A stretch of 64,000 nt of DNA, from NCBI RefSeq assembly GCF_002934545.1, contig NZ_PTJA01000011.1, positions 124,001 to 188,000 of the forward strand. Direction: 5' to 3'. The DNA comes from Lacrimispora xylanisolvens (GTDB taxonomy: Bacteria; Bacillota; Clostridia; Lachnospirales; Lachnospiraceae). How positions within the stretch are numbered: the stretch's first letter is position 1; every line of letters starts with the position of its first letter. A model generated the notes under the pieces. The model made no database searches, was not told the origin of the DNA, and saw nothing but the letters and a program-made list of their open reading frames with translations. This document shows, one piece after another, positions 1 to 8,623 of this stretch. Position numbers and translations under genes: made by a program.

Positions 1-153
1 TTATGGCAGAGGAATCTGCCGGACAGCCGGCTATTTGCCCAGATTGATCAGATATTAAGAGATACGGCTTCAGACCATAACACATGGGAAGGCAGGACAG
101 AAGAAACGAAAGAGGAAGACAGCGATGAAGATGACAGAGAACAAACGCCTTAA
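1..153 (+). CDS. C-terminal tail of an unidentified protein (partial)
   Basis: The frame is open from the first base to a TAA at 151-153 and encodes 50 residues. The tail has an LF-x-QIDQILRD stretch followed by a very acidic, charged end. The gene begins outside the window, so no family can be named. It overlaps the start of the next gene by 29 bp, and that gene's Shine-Dalgarno-like GAGGAAG sits inside it, which suggests translational coupling. Confidence is moderate because only the tail is visible. Confidence 0.5.
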   Translation, partial: LWQRNLPDSRLFAQIDQILRDTASDHNTWEGRTEETKEEDSDEDDREQTP

Positions 154-1027
154 GCGGGGAAGTGTTCTGACCATAACTGGCGGAATATTATGGGGAATAT
201 CAGGAACCTGCGGGCAGTATCTATTGCAGGTGAAAGGAATGGCTTCCGACTGGCTGGTTCCGGTGCGATTACTTTGTGCAGGAATTCTGCTGCTGATTAT
301 CTGCTTTATGAAACAGGGAAAGCAGATCTTTGCACCCTTTAAAAATGCAAAGGATATGAGGGATTTATTCATCTTTGGTATGGTTGGCATGTCCATGTGC
401 CAGTATACTTATTTCACCGCCATTGGTTATTCCAATGCAGGTACCGCAACGGTGCTTCAGTACATAGGACCTGTTCTGATTATGCTTTATGTTTCCGCAC
501 GTGCGGGTAAGATTCCTGAGAAACACGAACTGCTTGCGGCAGCCCTTGCCATGGCAGGAACTTTTTTACTGGCAACCCATGGAAAACCGGGAAGTCTTGC
601 GATTTCAGACCGTGCACTGTTTTGGGGACTGTGCTCTGCGGGAGCCCTTGCAGTTTACACCACTCAGCCGGGAAGGCTTTTAAGTAAGTATGGCTCAATG
701 GTAATAACGGCATGGGGAATGCTCATTGGCGGAATTTTACTTGGCCTGATTTTCAGACCCTGGGAGAAGGCAGTACTCCTTGATGGGGCGGCTGTTACGG
801 CAATGGCACTAATTATTGTGTTTGGCACAATCATTGCATTTGCCTGCTATATGGAAGGCGTCAACTGTGTGGGACCTAAGAAAGGAAGTCTTCTGGCATC
901 GGTAGAGCCAGTGTCAGCCACTGTTTTTTCTGTGCTTTTTATGGGAGTTAACTTTGGTCTTATGGACTTTGTGGGATTTGTGTGCATTCTCTCCACCGTA
1001 TTTCTTCTGACGTCGGGGAAAGAATAG
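125..1027 (+). CDS. EamA/DMT-family transporter
   Basis: This 300-residue integral membrane protein has about ten hydrophobic segments arranged as two EamA repeats (roughly residues 14-145 and 160-295). It belongs to the drug/metabolite transporter superfamily, which usually exports metabolites or amino acids across the cytoplasmic membrane. The N-terminal repeat carries the typical GGILWGISGT segment and the C-terminal repeat has the ASVEPVSATVFS stretch common in EamA proteins. The ATG at 125 follows GAGGAAG with a short spacer. Length is normal for the family. The substrate cannot be told from sequence. It lies upstream of the rpiR-type regulator but is separated from it by a promoter, so the two need not be linked in function. 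Confidence 0.85.
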   Translation: MKMTENKRLKRGSVLTITGGILWGISGTCGQYLLQVKGMASDWLVPVRLLCAGILLLIICFMKQGKQIFAPFKNAKDMRDLFIFGMVGMSMCQYTYFTAIGYSNAGTATVLQYIGPVLIMLYVSARAGKIPEKHELLAAALAMAGTFLLATHGKPGSLAISDRALFWGLCSAGALAVYTTQPGRLLSKYGSMVITAWGMLIGGILLGLIFRPWEKAVLLDGAAVTAMALIIVFGTIIAFACYMEGVNCVGPKKGSLLASVEPVSATVFSVLFMGVNFGLMDFVGFVCILSTVFLLTSGKE

Positions 1028-1034
1028 TCCATGC

Positions 1035-1063
1035 TTTACAATTTATTTCATATCATATATAAT
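1035..1063 (+). promoter_or_regulatory. Sigma-A promoter of the RpiR-family regulator gene
   Basis: TTTACA (1035-1040), a 17-bp spacer and TATAAT (1058-1063) form a near-consensus vegetative promoter about 40 bp ahead of the regulator's ATG. Confidence 0.75.
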
Positions 1064-1074
1064 GATGAAATAAA
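1042..1074. promoter_or_regulatory. Candidate operator: perfect 10-bp inverted repeat around the -10
   Basis: TTTATTTCAT (1042-1051) and ATGAAATAAA (1065-1074) are exact reverse complements separated by 13 bp that contain the -10 box. The half-site GATGAAATAA recurs upstream of fruK (2172-2181). The simplest reading is that the RpiR protein encoded just downstream binds here and controls both itself and the fructose operon. This is inferred from position. Confidence 0.6.
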
Positions 1075-1101
1075 ATTACATGAATTAGAGGTAAACCATA
1101 T

Positions 1102-1956
1102 ATGCAGGAAAGTATAAGTGTGTCCGGAGTTCTCTGCTCATCCTACGATTCTTTTTTTGAAGCAGAGAAGAAGATTGCGGATTTCATTCTCTCAAATAAA
1201 AGTGATATCATAGACATGACGGTCGCAGAACTGGCTCTGGCAAGCGGAACAAGCGATGCCACAGTATCCAGATTCTGCAGAAGATGCGGATTTAATGGCT
1301 TTCATCATCTGAAGATTAATCTGGCAAAAGAGGTGGCGGAGGAACGGGGCAATTCCATTGAAGTTTCCAATGACATCAGCCGTGATAATATCGGTCAGTC
1401 TCTTCAGAATATCCTTGCCAATAAAGTGGCGGAACTGACCCAGACCATTTCCATGATGGAACCGGCAGAGCTTGATCAAATCCTAACCATGATAGAGAAA
1501 GCCAGAACAGTCCAGCTGGTGGCAGTAGGCAATACCATCCCCGTAGCACTTGACGGCGCTTTTAAATTTAATCAACTGGGGATTGCCACTGTATCTGGAA
1601 CCATTTGGGAGACCCAGATGGCATATACCTGCAATATGGGGCCCGAGGATGCGGTCATTATCATATCCAATTCCGGTTTTTCCAAACGGCTTATGACTCT
1701 GGTGGCAGTAGCAAAGGAAAACCACGTTCCTACCATTGCAATCACCAATAATCCGTCTTCGCCTCTGGGACAGGCCTGCGATCTTCACATCACTACGGCA
1801 ACCAGGGAAAAGCTTCTTTTGGGTGAATTTTGTTTTTCCAGGGTATCTGCCACAACCGTAATGGAGATCTTATATCTCTTTTTATCGGTTAGTAAAAAGA
1901 ATTCCCATGATCATATCAGACGTCACGAAATTGCAATATCCGATGATAAAAAATAA
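1102..1956 (+). CDS. MurR/RpiR-family transcriptional regulator (HTH + SIS)
   Basis: This 284-residue regulator has an N-terminal RpiR helix-turn-helix (about residues 1-80, with the SGTSDATVSRFCRRCGF recognition segment) and a C-terminal SIS sugar-phosphate-binding domain (about 125-255, with ISNSGFSKRLM). RpiR proteins sense phosphosugars and control carbohydrate genes. It lies directly upstream of fruK-fruA on the same strand, and both promoters carry the same GATGAAATAA box, so it is probably the local fructose-operon regulator with fructose-1-phosphate or a related phosphosugar as effector. That effector is inferred. Its gene ends in a terminator at 1957-1982, so it is a separate transcript from fruKA. 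Confidence 0.88.
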   Translation: MQESISVSGVLCSSYDSFFEAEKKIADFILSNKSDIIDMTVAELALASGTSDATVSRFCRRCGFNGFHHLKINLAKEVAEERGNSIEVSNDISRDNIGQSLQNILANKVAELTQTISMMEPAELDQILTMIEKARTVQLVAVGNTIPVALDGAFKFNQLGIATVSGTIWETQMAYTCNMGPEDAVIIISNSGFSKRLMTLVAVAKENHVPTIAITNNPSSPLGQACDLHITTATREKLLLGEFCFSRVSATTVMEILYLFLSVSKKNSHDHIRRHEIAISDDKK

Positions 1957-1982
1957 GGAGAGCCGTAAGGTTCTCTTTTTTT
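1957..1982 (+). terminator. Terminator after the RpiR gene
   Basis: The stem GAGAGCC / GGTTCTC with a GTAA loop is followed by a run of seven T, directly after the stop codon. Confidence 0.8.
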
Positions 1983-2090
1983 GATTCAAAGAGAATCTTA
2001 ACAGTTTCTTTGGGGAACAATGGTATATGGGGAAATAGCACAAAAAACAGGAGTACAACAAGGGTTGTTTTATCACTAATTGTGCAAAGC

Positions 2091-2184
2091 GACGAAATGA
2101 TTTGAGAAATAATATTTCTTGAATAAACTTATTGACGAAATAAAACAATCGTATTATAGTATAGACGAGGGGATGAAATAAAAT
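2091..2184 (+). promoter_or_regulatory. fruKA promoter with repeated GAYGAAATRA boxes
   Basis: TTGACG (2132-2137), a 17-bp spacer and TATAGT (2155-2160) make a strong vegetative promoter. Three direct copies of GAYGAAATRA lie at 2091-2100, 2134-2143 (overlapping the -35) and 2172-2181 (downstream of the -10). A 7-bp palindrome, AGAAATA-A-TATTTCT, lies at 2105-2119. The same box flanks the -10 of the RpiR gene, which marks these as likely operator half-sites for that protein. Confidence 0.65.
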
Positions 2185-2210
2185 TTTATATAAAGAAGGA
2201 GCAGTGATAT

Positions 2211-3128
2211 ATGATTTACACAGTAACATTTAATCCGGCTCTCGATTATGTCGTAAAAGTAGATCACTTCACACTGGGAACCGTTAACAGAACTGAGCAG
2301 GAAGACATTTACTGCGGAGGGAAGGGGCTGAACGTATCAACCGTTCTGGCTACTCTGGGATACGGGAATACTGCCTTAGGCTTTGTCGCCGGTTTTACCG
2401 GAGACGAGATTGAACGCAGAGTAAAAAATCTGGGATTTCGAAGTGATTTTATTCATGTTGAACAAGGAATGTCCAGAATTAATGTAAAGCTTAAATCCGG
2501 TGAAGAGACAGAAATTAACGGAAGCGGACCAAAGATCACGAAAAAAGATGTGGAAAAGCTTTATGAAAAGCTTGACTGTCTTACAAAAGGGGACATCCTG
2601 ATTTTATCTGGAAGTATTCCTGCATCACTGAATGATGATATTTATGAACGGATCATGGAGTATCTGGATAAAAGGGGGATCCGCATTGTGGTTGATGCGA
2701 CCCGGGATTTACTTTCAAACGTGCTTTATTATCATCCGTTTCTGATAAAACCCAACAATCACGAACTGGGGGAGATGTTCGGTGTAACCCTTAAAAGTGT
2801 GGATGAAATTATCCAATATGGAAAACTCCTTCAGGAAAAGGGTGCTGAGAATGTATTGGTTTCCATGGCAGGAGACGGTGCAGTTCTGATTACGGAAAAG
2901 GGAGAGGTTTTTACCATGGGAGTTCCCTCCGGTACTGTGAAAAACTCTGTTGGAGCCGGAGATTCTATGGTAGCAGGCTTTGTTGCAGGATACTTAGAAA
3001 ACGGCAGTTATGAACATGCTCTGCGTCTTGGAAGCGCCGCAGGAAGTGCCACCGCATTTTCCGATGGTCTTGCAGGGAAGGAAGATATTATGAGGCTTTA
3101 CAATGAATTATTAAAGGAGGGGTTTTGA
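2211..3128 (+). CDS. fruK: 1-phosphofructokinase
   Basis: This 305-residue PfkB-family kinase phosphorylates fructose-1-phosphate, the product of the fructose PTS, to fructose-1,6-bisphosphate. It has the 1-phosphofructokinase/tagatose-6-phosphate-kinase start (MIYTVTFNPALDYVV), the GGKGLNVS substrate segment near residue 37, and the PfkB signature GAGDSMVAGF with its catalytic Asp near residue 250. The ATG follows GAAGGAG. Its stop overlaps the next start as TGATG, so translation is coupled to the IIABC permease, the usual fruK-fruA pairing. Length is normal and no key residue is missing. Confidence 0.95.
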   Translation: MIYTVTFNPALDYVVKVDHFTLGTVNRTEQEDIYCGGKGLNVSTVLATLGYGNTALGFVAGFTGDEIERRVKNLGFRSDFIHVEQGMSRINVKLKSGEETEINGSGPKITKKDVEKLYEKLDCLTKGDILILSGSIPASLNDDIYERIMEYLDKRGIRIVVDATRDLLSNVLYYHPFLIKPNNHELGEMFGVTLKSVDEIIQYGKLLQEKGAENVLVSMAGDGAVLITEKGEVFTMGVPSGTVKNSVGAGDSMVAGFVAGYLENGSYEHALRLGSAAGSATAFSDGLAGKEDIMRLYNELLKEGF

Positions 3129-5029
3129 TGAAGATTACAGACTTACTGAAAAAAGAAAGTGTGGAGCTTGGGGTTCGCGTTTCCAGTAAGGAAGGGGCCA
3201 TCGATCGTTTGGTGGATCTGATGGATGCTGCCGGACGACTGGGAGACAAGGCAGCCTACAAGGAAGGCATTCTGGCAAGAGAGGCACTTGGCAGTACTGC
3301 AGTGGGAGATGGAATTGCCATTCCTCACGCAAAGGTAGCTGCAGTAAAAGAGCCGGGTCTCGCAGCAATTGTAGTACCGGATGGGGTGGATTATGACGCC
3401 TATGACGGCTCCCTGTCCACGATCATTTTTATGATTGCAGCACCAGATGGTGAAGCAGATGTTCATCTGGAGGCACTTTCTAAATTATCGACTCTGTTAA
3501 TGGATCCTGATTTTAAGGAATCTTTGATTCATGCAGGTTCCAAGGAAGAATTTCTGCGTCTGATTGATGAGAAAGAAGCTGGCAGAACAGCAAAACCAAA
3601 AGAAGTTAAGAGCGGCTACCGCGTTCTGGCAGTAACAGCCTGCCCCACTGGAATTGCTCATACCTTTATGGCAGCTGAAAACCTGGAACAGAAGGGAAAA
3701 AAGTTAGGGATTCCTCTTAAAGCAGAAACAAACGGCGCAGAGGGAATTGGAAATCCACTGACAAAGGACGAAATCGCTGCAGCAGACGGTATTATTATTG
3801 CAGCTGATAAGAATGTGGATATGTCCCGTTTTGATGGGAAACGTGTTGTTGTAGCCACCGTTTCTGAAGGAATTCAAAAAGGAGAGGAACTGATCAAACG
3901 TGCAGTGAGCAGTGAAACTCCGGTTTACCACTTTAGCGGTTCTGCATCTTCCGGAGAAGATACCAGACAAGAGGGTGTGGGCCGTTCTATCTACAAGCAT
4001 TTAATGAACGGCGTTTCCCATATGCTTCCTTTTGTAATAGGCGGCGGTATCTTAATCGCACTTGCATTCCTGTTTGATGATTATTCCATTGACCCTTCCA
4101 ATTTCGGTAAAAATACACCGCTTGCGGCTTATTTAAAAACAATCGGAGAACAGGCATTTGGAATGATGCTCCCGGTTCTGGCAGGATATATTGCCATGAG
4201 TATTGCTGACCGTCCTGGTCTGGCGGTTGGTTTTGTGGGCGGTCTGATTGCTAAAATGGGAGCCACTTTTGCAAATCCTGGCGGCGGAAGTGTAAACTCC
4301 GGATTTTTGGGAGCATTGCTTGCTGGTTTCATCGGTGGTTATATTGTTCTGTTTTTAAAGGGTGCATTTAAAAAACTTCCAAAATCCTTAGAGGGAATTA
4401 AACCGGTTCTTCTTTACCCGCTGATCGGTATCCTCCTTGTTTCCATTGTGACCACATTTATCAATCCGTTTGTGGGAGCGATTAATGACGGACTGACCAG
4501 TCTGTTAAACGGTATGGGCGGAACAAGTAAAATTATACTGGGAGCAGTTGTTGGCGGCATGATGTCAGTGGATATGGGCGGTCCGGTTAATAAGGCAGCT
4601 TACGTCTTTGGTACGGCACAGCTGGCTGAAGGAAACTTCGATATTATGGCGGCAGTTATGGCAGGCGGTATGGTTCCTCCTATCGCAATCGCACTGTGCA
4701 CCACATTCTTTAAAAAGAAATTTACAGACAAAGAGCGTCAGTCCGGTCTTGTAAACTATATCATGGGACTGTCCTTTATCTCTGAGGGAGCCATTCCTTT
4801 CGCAGCAGCGGATCCTCTTCGTGTGATTCCCTCCTGTATGATTGGTTCTGCAATAGCAGGCGGACTTTCCATGGCACTTGGATGTACCTTAAGAGCACCT
4901 CACGGCGGAATCTTTGTTCTTCCTACAATCGGCAATCCATTTGGTTATCTGATTGCAATTATTGTCGGCTCTTTTGCAGGCTGCCTGGTTCTTGCAGCAT
5001 TAAAGAAAAATCTTCAGTCTGAATTATAA
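3128..5029 (+). CDS. fruA: Fructose-specific PTS enzyme IIABC
   Basis: This 633-residue fused permease imports fructose and phosphorylates it to fructose-1-phosphate. Domain order is IIA (1-150, phospho-His67 in GIAIPHAK), IIB (about 163-265, phospho-Cys172 in TACPTGIAHTF) and IIC (about 285-630, multiple membrane segments). I chose the ATG at 3128, which overlaps the fruK stop and has GGAGGGG just upstream, over an in-frame TTG one codon earlier. The A-B-C order is typical of Firmicute fructose enzymes II. Immediately downstream is a strong terminator. Confidence 0.95.
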   Translation: MKITDLLKKESVELGVRVSSKEGAIDRLVDLMDAAGRLGDKAAYKEGILAREALGSTAVGDGIAIPHAKVAAVKEPGLAAIVVPDGVDYDAYDGSLSTIIFMIAAPDGEADVHLEALSKLSTLLMDPDFKESLIHAGSKEEFLRLIDEKEAGRTAKPKEVKSGYRVLAVTACPTGIAHTFMAAENLEQKGKKLGIPLKAETNGAEGIGNPLTKDEIAAADGIIIAADKNVDMSRFDGKRVVVATVSEGIQKGEELIKRAVSSETPVYHFSGSASSGEDTRQEGVGRSIYKHLMNGVSHMLPFVIGGGILIALAFLFDDYSIDPSNFGKNTPLAAYLKTIGEQAFGMMLPVLAGYIAMSIADRPGLAVGFVGGLIAKMGATFANPGGGSVNSGFLGALLAGFIGGYIVLFLKGAFKKLPKSLEGIKPVLLYPLIGILLVSIVTTFINPFVGAINDGLTSLLNGMGGTSKIILGAVVGGMMSVDMGGPVNKAAYVFGTAQLAEGNFDIMAAVMAGGMVPPIAIALCTTFFKKKFTDKERQSGLVNYIMGLSFISEGAIPFAAADPLRVIPSCMIGSAIAGGLSMALGCTLRAPHGGIFVLPTIGNPFGYLIAIIVGSFAGCLVLAALKKNLQSEL

Positions 5030-5032
5030 TAG

Positions 5033-5075
5033 AACTCAAATGCCCCTGTCAGTCACGACGGGGGCATTTGAGTTT
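5033..5075. terminator. Terminator shared by fruA and the opposing small ORF
   Basis: ACTCAAATGCCCC pairs with GGGGCATTTGAGT across a 14-bp loop, with a short T run at the right edge and A-rich sequence at the left. It lies between two convergent genes. The stop codon of the minus-strand gene lies inside the hairpin. Confidence 0.75.
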
Positions 5076-5238
5076 CTGCCATAACGTTATCTAAATTCCG
5101 GTTAACTTCAACAGCAGGAAGGCTTTCCGGAGCTGCTTTTCTGATCTTGTACCAGTTTACGGTTGTAAAGACGGCTATCATCAGAAATGCAAATGCCAGG
5201 ATCAACCCGATTGCCCAGTATCTGTAATGTTTATTCAT
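5053..5238 (-). CDS. Small single-pass membrane protein, unknown function
   Basis: This 61-residue ORF has a short basic N terminus (MNKHYRYW), one clear transmembrane helix at about residues 9-28 (AIGLILAFAFLMIAVFTTV), and a hydrophilic C-terminal tail rich in Glu, Pro and Asn. On the minus strand AGGAG lies six bases before the ATG, which supports a real gene. Its stop codon is inside the shared hairpin at 5033-5075. I do not recognise a family. It is transcribed divergently from the HAD phosphatase. Confidence 0.6.
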   Translation of the reverse strand: MNKHYRYWAIGLILAFAFLMIAVFTTVNWYKIRKAAPESLPAVEVNRNLDNVMAETQMPPS

Positions 5239-5319
5239 AATAGACTCCTGTTTTATTTGTATTGGATATTGAAAGTATGGACGGATAAAGGCCCGATATA
5301 CGAAAAAGTACGAAAAGTG

Positions 5320-5348
5320 TTGATTAAAAGCCGCACAGGAAGTACAAT
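5320..5348 (+). promoter_or_regulatory. Promoter of the HAD phosphatase gene
   Basis: TTGATT (5320-5325), a 17-bp spacer and TACAAT (5343-5348) lie 56 bp before the start codon. Confidence 0.6.
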
Positions 5349-5403
5349 TTTTATATAGAAGAATGGAAAAGACAGACGAAGTACTGCAGCCAGGAGGTAT
5401 AAC

Positions 5404-6057
5404 ATGTATAAAAGCTGTATATTTGATTTAGACGGAACCATCATAAACACAATCCAGTCCATGACTCACAGCATCAGCCTGACTATGGGAGAATTTGGCT
5501 ATGCCCCCATTGACGAAGCCCATACCAAAAAATTTGTGGGAGATGGATACCGCAAACTGGTGGAACGGGCGCTTTTGTATTCAGGGGATAACGAACTGAT
5601 TCATTATGAGGAGGCACTGGTGATTTATGAGAAGACCTTTCAGGAAAACTGCCTTTATCAGGTGAAGGCATATGACGGTATGCCAGAGTTATTAAAGGAT
5701 TTAAAAGCAAAGGGGATTAAATTAGGCGTGCTGACCAATAAAGGACACGACCGGGCAGTTGAATGTGTGGAGAGCGTTTATGGGAAAAACTTTTTTGACC
5801 AGATTATTGGAGAAGGAAATGGAATAAAGGTAAAACCAGATCCGGCGGGAGCACTTTTAATGGCAGAACGTTTTTCGCTGCAGCCATCGTCCTGTCTGTA
5901 TTTTGGTGATACCAATACGGATATGAAGACAGGCAGAAATGCGGGAATGGATACGGTAGGAGTGACTTGGGGATTTCGGGACAGGCAGGAGCTGGAAGCA
6001 TTTGAGCCCAAATATATCATCAGCCATCCCAGAGAGATTCAACATGTTTTTGAATAA
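5404..6057 (+). CDS. HAD-family phosphatase (phosphoglycolate phosphatase-like)
   Basis: This 217-residue haloacid-dehalogenase-superfamily hydrolase has all four motifs: DLDGT near residue 8 (nucleophile and acid Asp), LTNKG near residue 109, the lysine of KVKPDP near residue 141 and GDTNTDM near residue 166. The helical cap at about 15-90 is subfamily I type, as in Gph/PpaX phosphatases. It removes phosphate from a small metabolite, and the substrate is not defined. The start is supported by AGGAGG seven bases before the ATG. It is a single-gene transcript ended by the hairpin at 6083-6114. Confidence 0.88.
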   Translation: MYKSCIFDLDGTIINTIQSMTHSISLTMGEFGYAPIDEAHTKKFVGDGYRKLVERALLYSGDNELIHYEEALVIYEKTFQENCLYQVKAYDGMPELLKDLKAKGIKLGVLTNKGHDRAVECVESVYGKNFFDQIIGEGNGIKVKPDPAGALLMAERFSLQPSSCLYFGDTNTDMKTGRNAGMDTVGVTWGFRDRQELEAFEPKYIISHPREIQHVFE

Positions 6058-6082
6058 AAATCCGAAATGATGGAAAATTAAG

Positions 6083-6114
6083 GGGAGATACGTAAATGGA
6101 TCTCTTCTTTTTTT
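6083..6114 (+). terminator. Terminator after the HAD gene
   Basis: GGAGAT / ATCTCT forms a stem followed by a T-rich tract. It argues against the in-frame upstream ATG at 6096 as the start of the next gene. Confidence 0.6.
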
Positions 6115-6134
6115 GTGAAGAGGATGGAGGAAAC

Positions 6135-7166
6135 ATGGCAAATTCAAAATATTTAAAGTGGGGATTGGTTATCATAGCTTCGGTCTGGGCTTCTTTAATC
6201 GGAACAATGATTGGATATGCATGGAACATCACTCATATGCCTCAAAAACTGCCGGAAGTGGAAATGCCTAAAATTCAGAATACCAATATCAGCATTGAGA
6301 CCCAGGAGAAGATGGAAGGATATTGGACTGTTGCCGTATTTGGAGTGGATTCCAGAGACGGAACATTGGGAAAAGGAACCAGATCTGACATGCAGATGCT
6401 GTTTAATATAAACCTGGGAACAGGGGAGATAAGAGCGGTATCCGTTTATCGGGATACTTATTTAAAAGTTAATGATAAGGGTCGGTTTGATAAGATAAAT
6501 GAAGCCTACTTTAGCGGAGGGCCCGCACAGGCTCTGGAAGCACTGACAGATAATCTGGATATTAATATTGATGATTATGCATCATTTACCTGGAAAGCGG
6601 TTGCTGATGCCATTAATATTCTGGGTGGGATCGATGTGGATATCAGCCACGATGAGTTCCGGTTAATCAATGGGTTTATCACTGAGACTGTGGAATCAAC
6701 AGGTGTGGGATCTCATCATTTAAAGAAAGAAGGTCCCAACCATTTAGACGGAGTTCAGGCAGTTGCTTATGCCAGACTTAGAAAAATGGATACGGATTTT
6801 AAACGGACAGAGAGGCAGAGAGAGGTCGCCAATCTGGCACTGAAAAAAGCCAGGGAGGCTGATTTACCGACTTTAAACAGGCTGGCCAACGCCGTACTGC
6901 CCCAGATTTCCACTAGTATTGGAATGAAAGATATTATTCCGATTATGAAAAATATTAAGAGATTTCATCTGACGGAAAACCAGGGATTTCCCACTAAAAT
7001 GATTGATGCTAAAATTAATAAAAGGGATTGTGTCATACCGGTTACACTGGAGGAGAACGTGAAACTTCTTCATCAGTTTTTGTTCGATGAAGACCAGTAT
7101 GAGCCTTCGGAGCTTGTAAAAAGGACCAGTCAGCAGATTCAGGCAAATGTTAAAAATAAGAAATGA
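6135..7166 (+). CDS. LytR-CpsA-Psr (LCP) family cell-wall ligase
   Basis: This 343-residue protein has an N-terminal membrane anchor (about residues 7-28) and an extracellular LCP domain (about 60-230) with the typical GVDSRDG, RSDMQMLF, VYRDTYL and AYARLRK..D..RT.RQR motifs. The Arg and Asp residues that bind the polyprenyl pyrophosphate are present. LCP enzymes transfer undecaprenyl-linked glycopolymers (teichoic acids or capsule) to peptidoglycan. The ATG at 6135 follows GATGGAGG. An in-frame ATG at 6096 lies inside the preceding terminator and was rejected. No glycopolymer genes are adjacent. Confidence 0.9.
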   Translation: MANSKYLKWGLVIIASVWASLIGTMIGYAWNITHMPQKLPEVEMPKIQNTNISIETQEKMEGYWTVAVFGVDSRDGTLGKGTRSDMQMLFNINLGTGEIRAVSVYRDTYLKVNDKGRFDKINEAYFSGGPAQALEALTDNLDINIDDYASFTWKAVADAINILGGIDVDISHDEFRLINGFITETVESTGVGSHHLKKEGPNHLDGVQAVAYARLRKMDTDFKRTERQREVANLALKKAREADLPTLNRLANAVLPQISTSIGMKDIIPIMKNIKRFHLTENQGFPTKMIDAKINKRDCVIPVTLEENVKLLHQFLFDEDQYEPSELVKRTSQQIQANVKNKK

Positions 7167-7195
7167 CTTTCATCTTTTCCTTCCGTGGGAAATGT

Positions 7196-7203
7196 GCTAT
7201 ACT
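7196..7203 (+). promoter_or_regulatory. Extended -10 promoter element of ktrB
   Basis: TGCTATACT is an extended -10 (TG-n-TATACT) about 50 bp before the ktrB start. No good -35 is seen. Confidence 0.45.
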
Positions 7204-7250
7204 AGGCAGATGGAATTAGCCACAAGAAAGGGAAAGGCAGCAACACAATC

Positions 7251-8606
7251 ATGGATAAAAAACAAAAGAAACGTTTTAAGTGGAACATTAGCCAGACACA
7301 GTATCTGGCTTATGGCTTCTTAGTAATTATATTGGCAGGAGCACTACTTCTAATGCTCCCTTTTTCCAGTAAGGACGGGCAGTCGGAGAATTTTATTAAT
7401 TGTCTGTTTACGGCTACCAGCGCTTCCTGCGTGACGGGACTGATCGTCAGAGATACATGGACCCAGTGGTCTCTATTTGGACAGATTGTGATCATGACCA
7501 TGATACAGATTGGAGGACTTGGTTTTGTGACTGTGGGAGTGTTTATCTCCATAGTACTGAGACGTAAAATCGGTCTGAGGGAACGTGGACTTTTGCAGGA
7601 AAGTGTGAATACACTTCAGATCGGTGGAGTGGTAAGGCTGGCAAAAAGGATTATAAAAGGAACTTTTTTATTTGAGGGTGCCGGAGCAATTTTATTAGCA
7701 ATCCGGTTTATTCCTCAGTATGGATTTTTCAGAGGCGTATTTTATGGTATTTTTCATTCCGTATCTGCGTTCTGCAATGCGGGATTTGACGTAATGGGAC
7801 ATATAGAGCCTTATAATTCGTTTGTTTCTTACTACGATGACTGGCTGGTGAACCTGGTTATTATGTCCCTGATTATTATCGGCGGTATTGGTTTTATCGT
7901 ATGGGACGACATTTATAAGAACCGGCTGCATTTCAATAAATATATGCTTCATACCAAAATTGTACTGGTTACTACGTTCACTCTTGTATTTGGAGGAGGA
8001 CTTCTGTTCTATTTGCTTGAGAAAAATAATCTTTTAGTGGGGATGAACGTAAGTGGTCAGATACTGACTTCTCTGTTTAGCTCTGTAACAGCAAGAACAG
8101 CAGGTTTTAATACTACAGATACCCATGCTTTGACCGATGGCAGTAAGCTTCTTACCATCATTCTTATGTTTATTGGAGGAAGCCCGGGTTCCACTGCCGG
8201 AGGTATTAAGACCACAACCTTGTTTGTGCTTCTTATGTGTGTTCATTCCAATATCAAACAGTCTTATGGAGTCAACGTATTTGGGAGACGTCTGCAGGAG
8301 GAGGCCATTAAGAGGGCAGGAACAATTTTAACAATCAATCTGTTTCTTGCACTTGCCGCATCTCTGGCGATTATGGCAAATCAGTCTCTTGGCTTTTCTG
8401 ATATCCTGTTTGAGACGTTTTCGGCCATTGGTACTGTGGGCATGACCACCGGAATTACCAGAGATCTCAGTACATTTTCCAGAGTGGTTATCATTTTACT
8501 GATGTACTGCGGAAGAATCGGCAGCCTTTCGTTTGCCCTTGCATTTGTACAAAATCATAAAATAGCTCATGTGGAACAACCCGCAGAAGCGATTAACGTA
8601 GGATAA
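7251..8606 (+). CDS. ktrB: Trk/Ktr potassium transporter membrane subunit
   Basis: This 451-residue TrkH/KtrB-family channel-like protein contains four repeated M1-P-M2 units. Pore-loop filters are visible as TSASCVTGL near residue 60, FCNAGFD near 180, ARTAGFNTTD near 285 and AIGTVGMTTG near 400. It moves potassium, often with sodium, across the cytoplasmic membrane. Its length fits KtrB better than the longer proteobacterial TrkH. It is followed 17 bp later by the cytoplasmic RCK subunit, the usual two-gene Ktr operon. Confidence 0.93.
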   Translation: MDKKQKKRFKWNISQTQYLAYGFLVIILAGALLLMLPFSSKDGQSENFINCLFTATSASCVTGLIVRDTWTQWSLFGQIVIMTMIQIGGLGFVTVGVFISIVLRRKIGLRERGLLQESVNTLQIGGVVRLAKRIIKGTFLFEGAGAILLAIRFIPQYGFFRGVFYGIFHSVSAFCNAGFDVMGHIEPYNSFVSYYDDWLVNLVIMSLIIIGGIGFIVWDDIYKNRLHFNKYMLHTKIVLVTTFTLVFGGGLLFYLLEKNNLLVGMNVSGQILTSLFSSVTARTAGFNTTDTHALTDGSKLLTIILMFIGGSPGSTAGGIKTTTLFVLLMCVHSNIKQSYGVNVFGRRLQEEAIKRAGTILTINLFLALAASLAIMANQSLGFSDILFETFSAIGTVGMTTGITRDLSTFSRVVIILLMYCGRIGSLSFALAFVQNHKIAHVEQPAEAINVG

Positions 8607-8623
8607 AGAAAAGGAGTATATTC

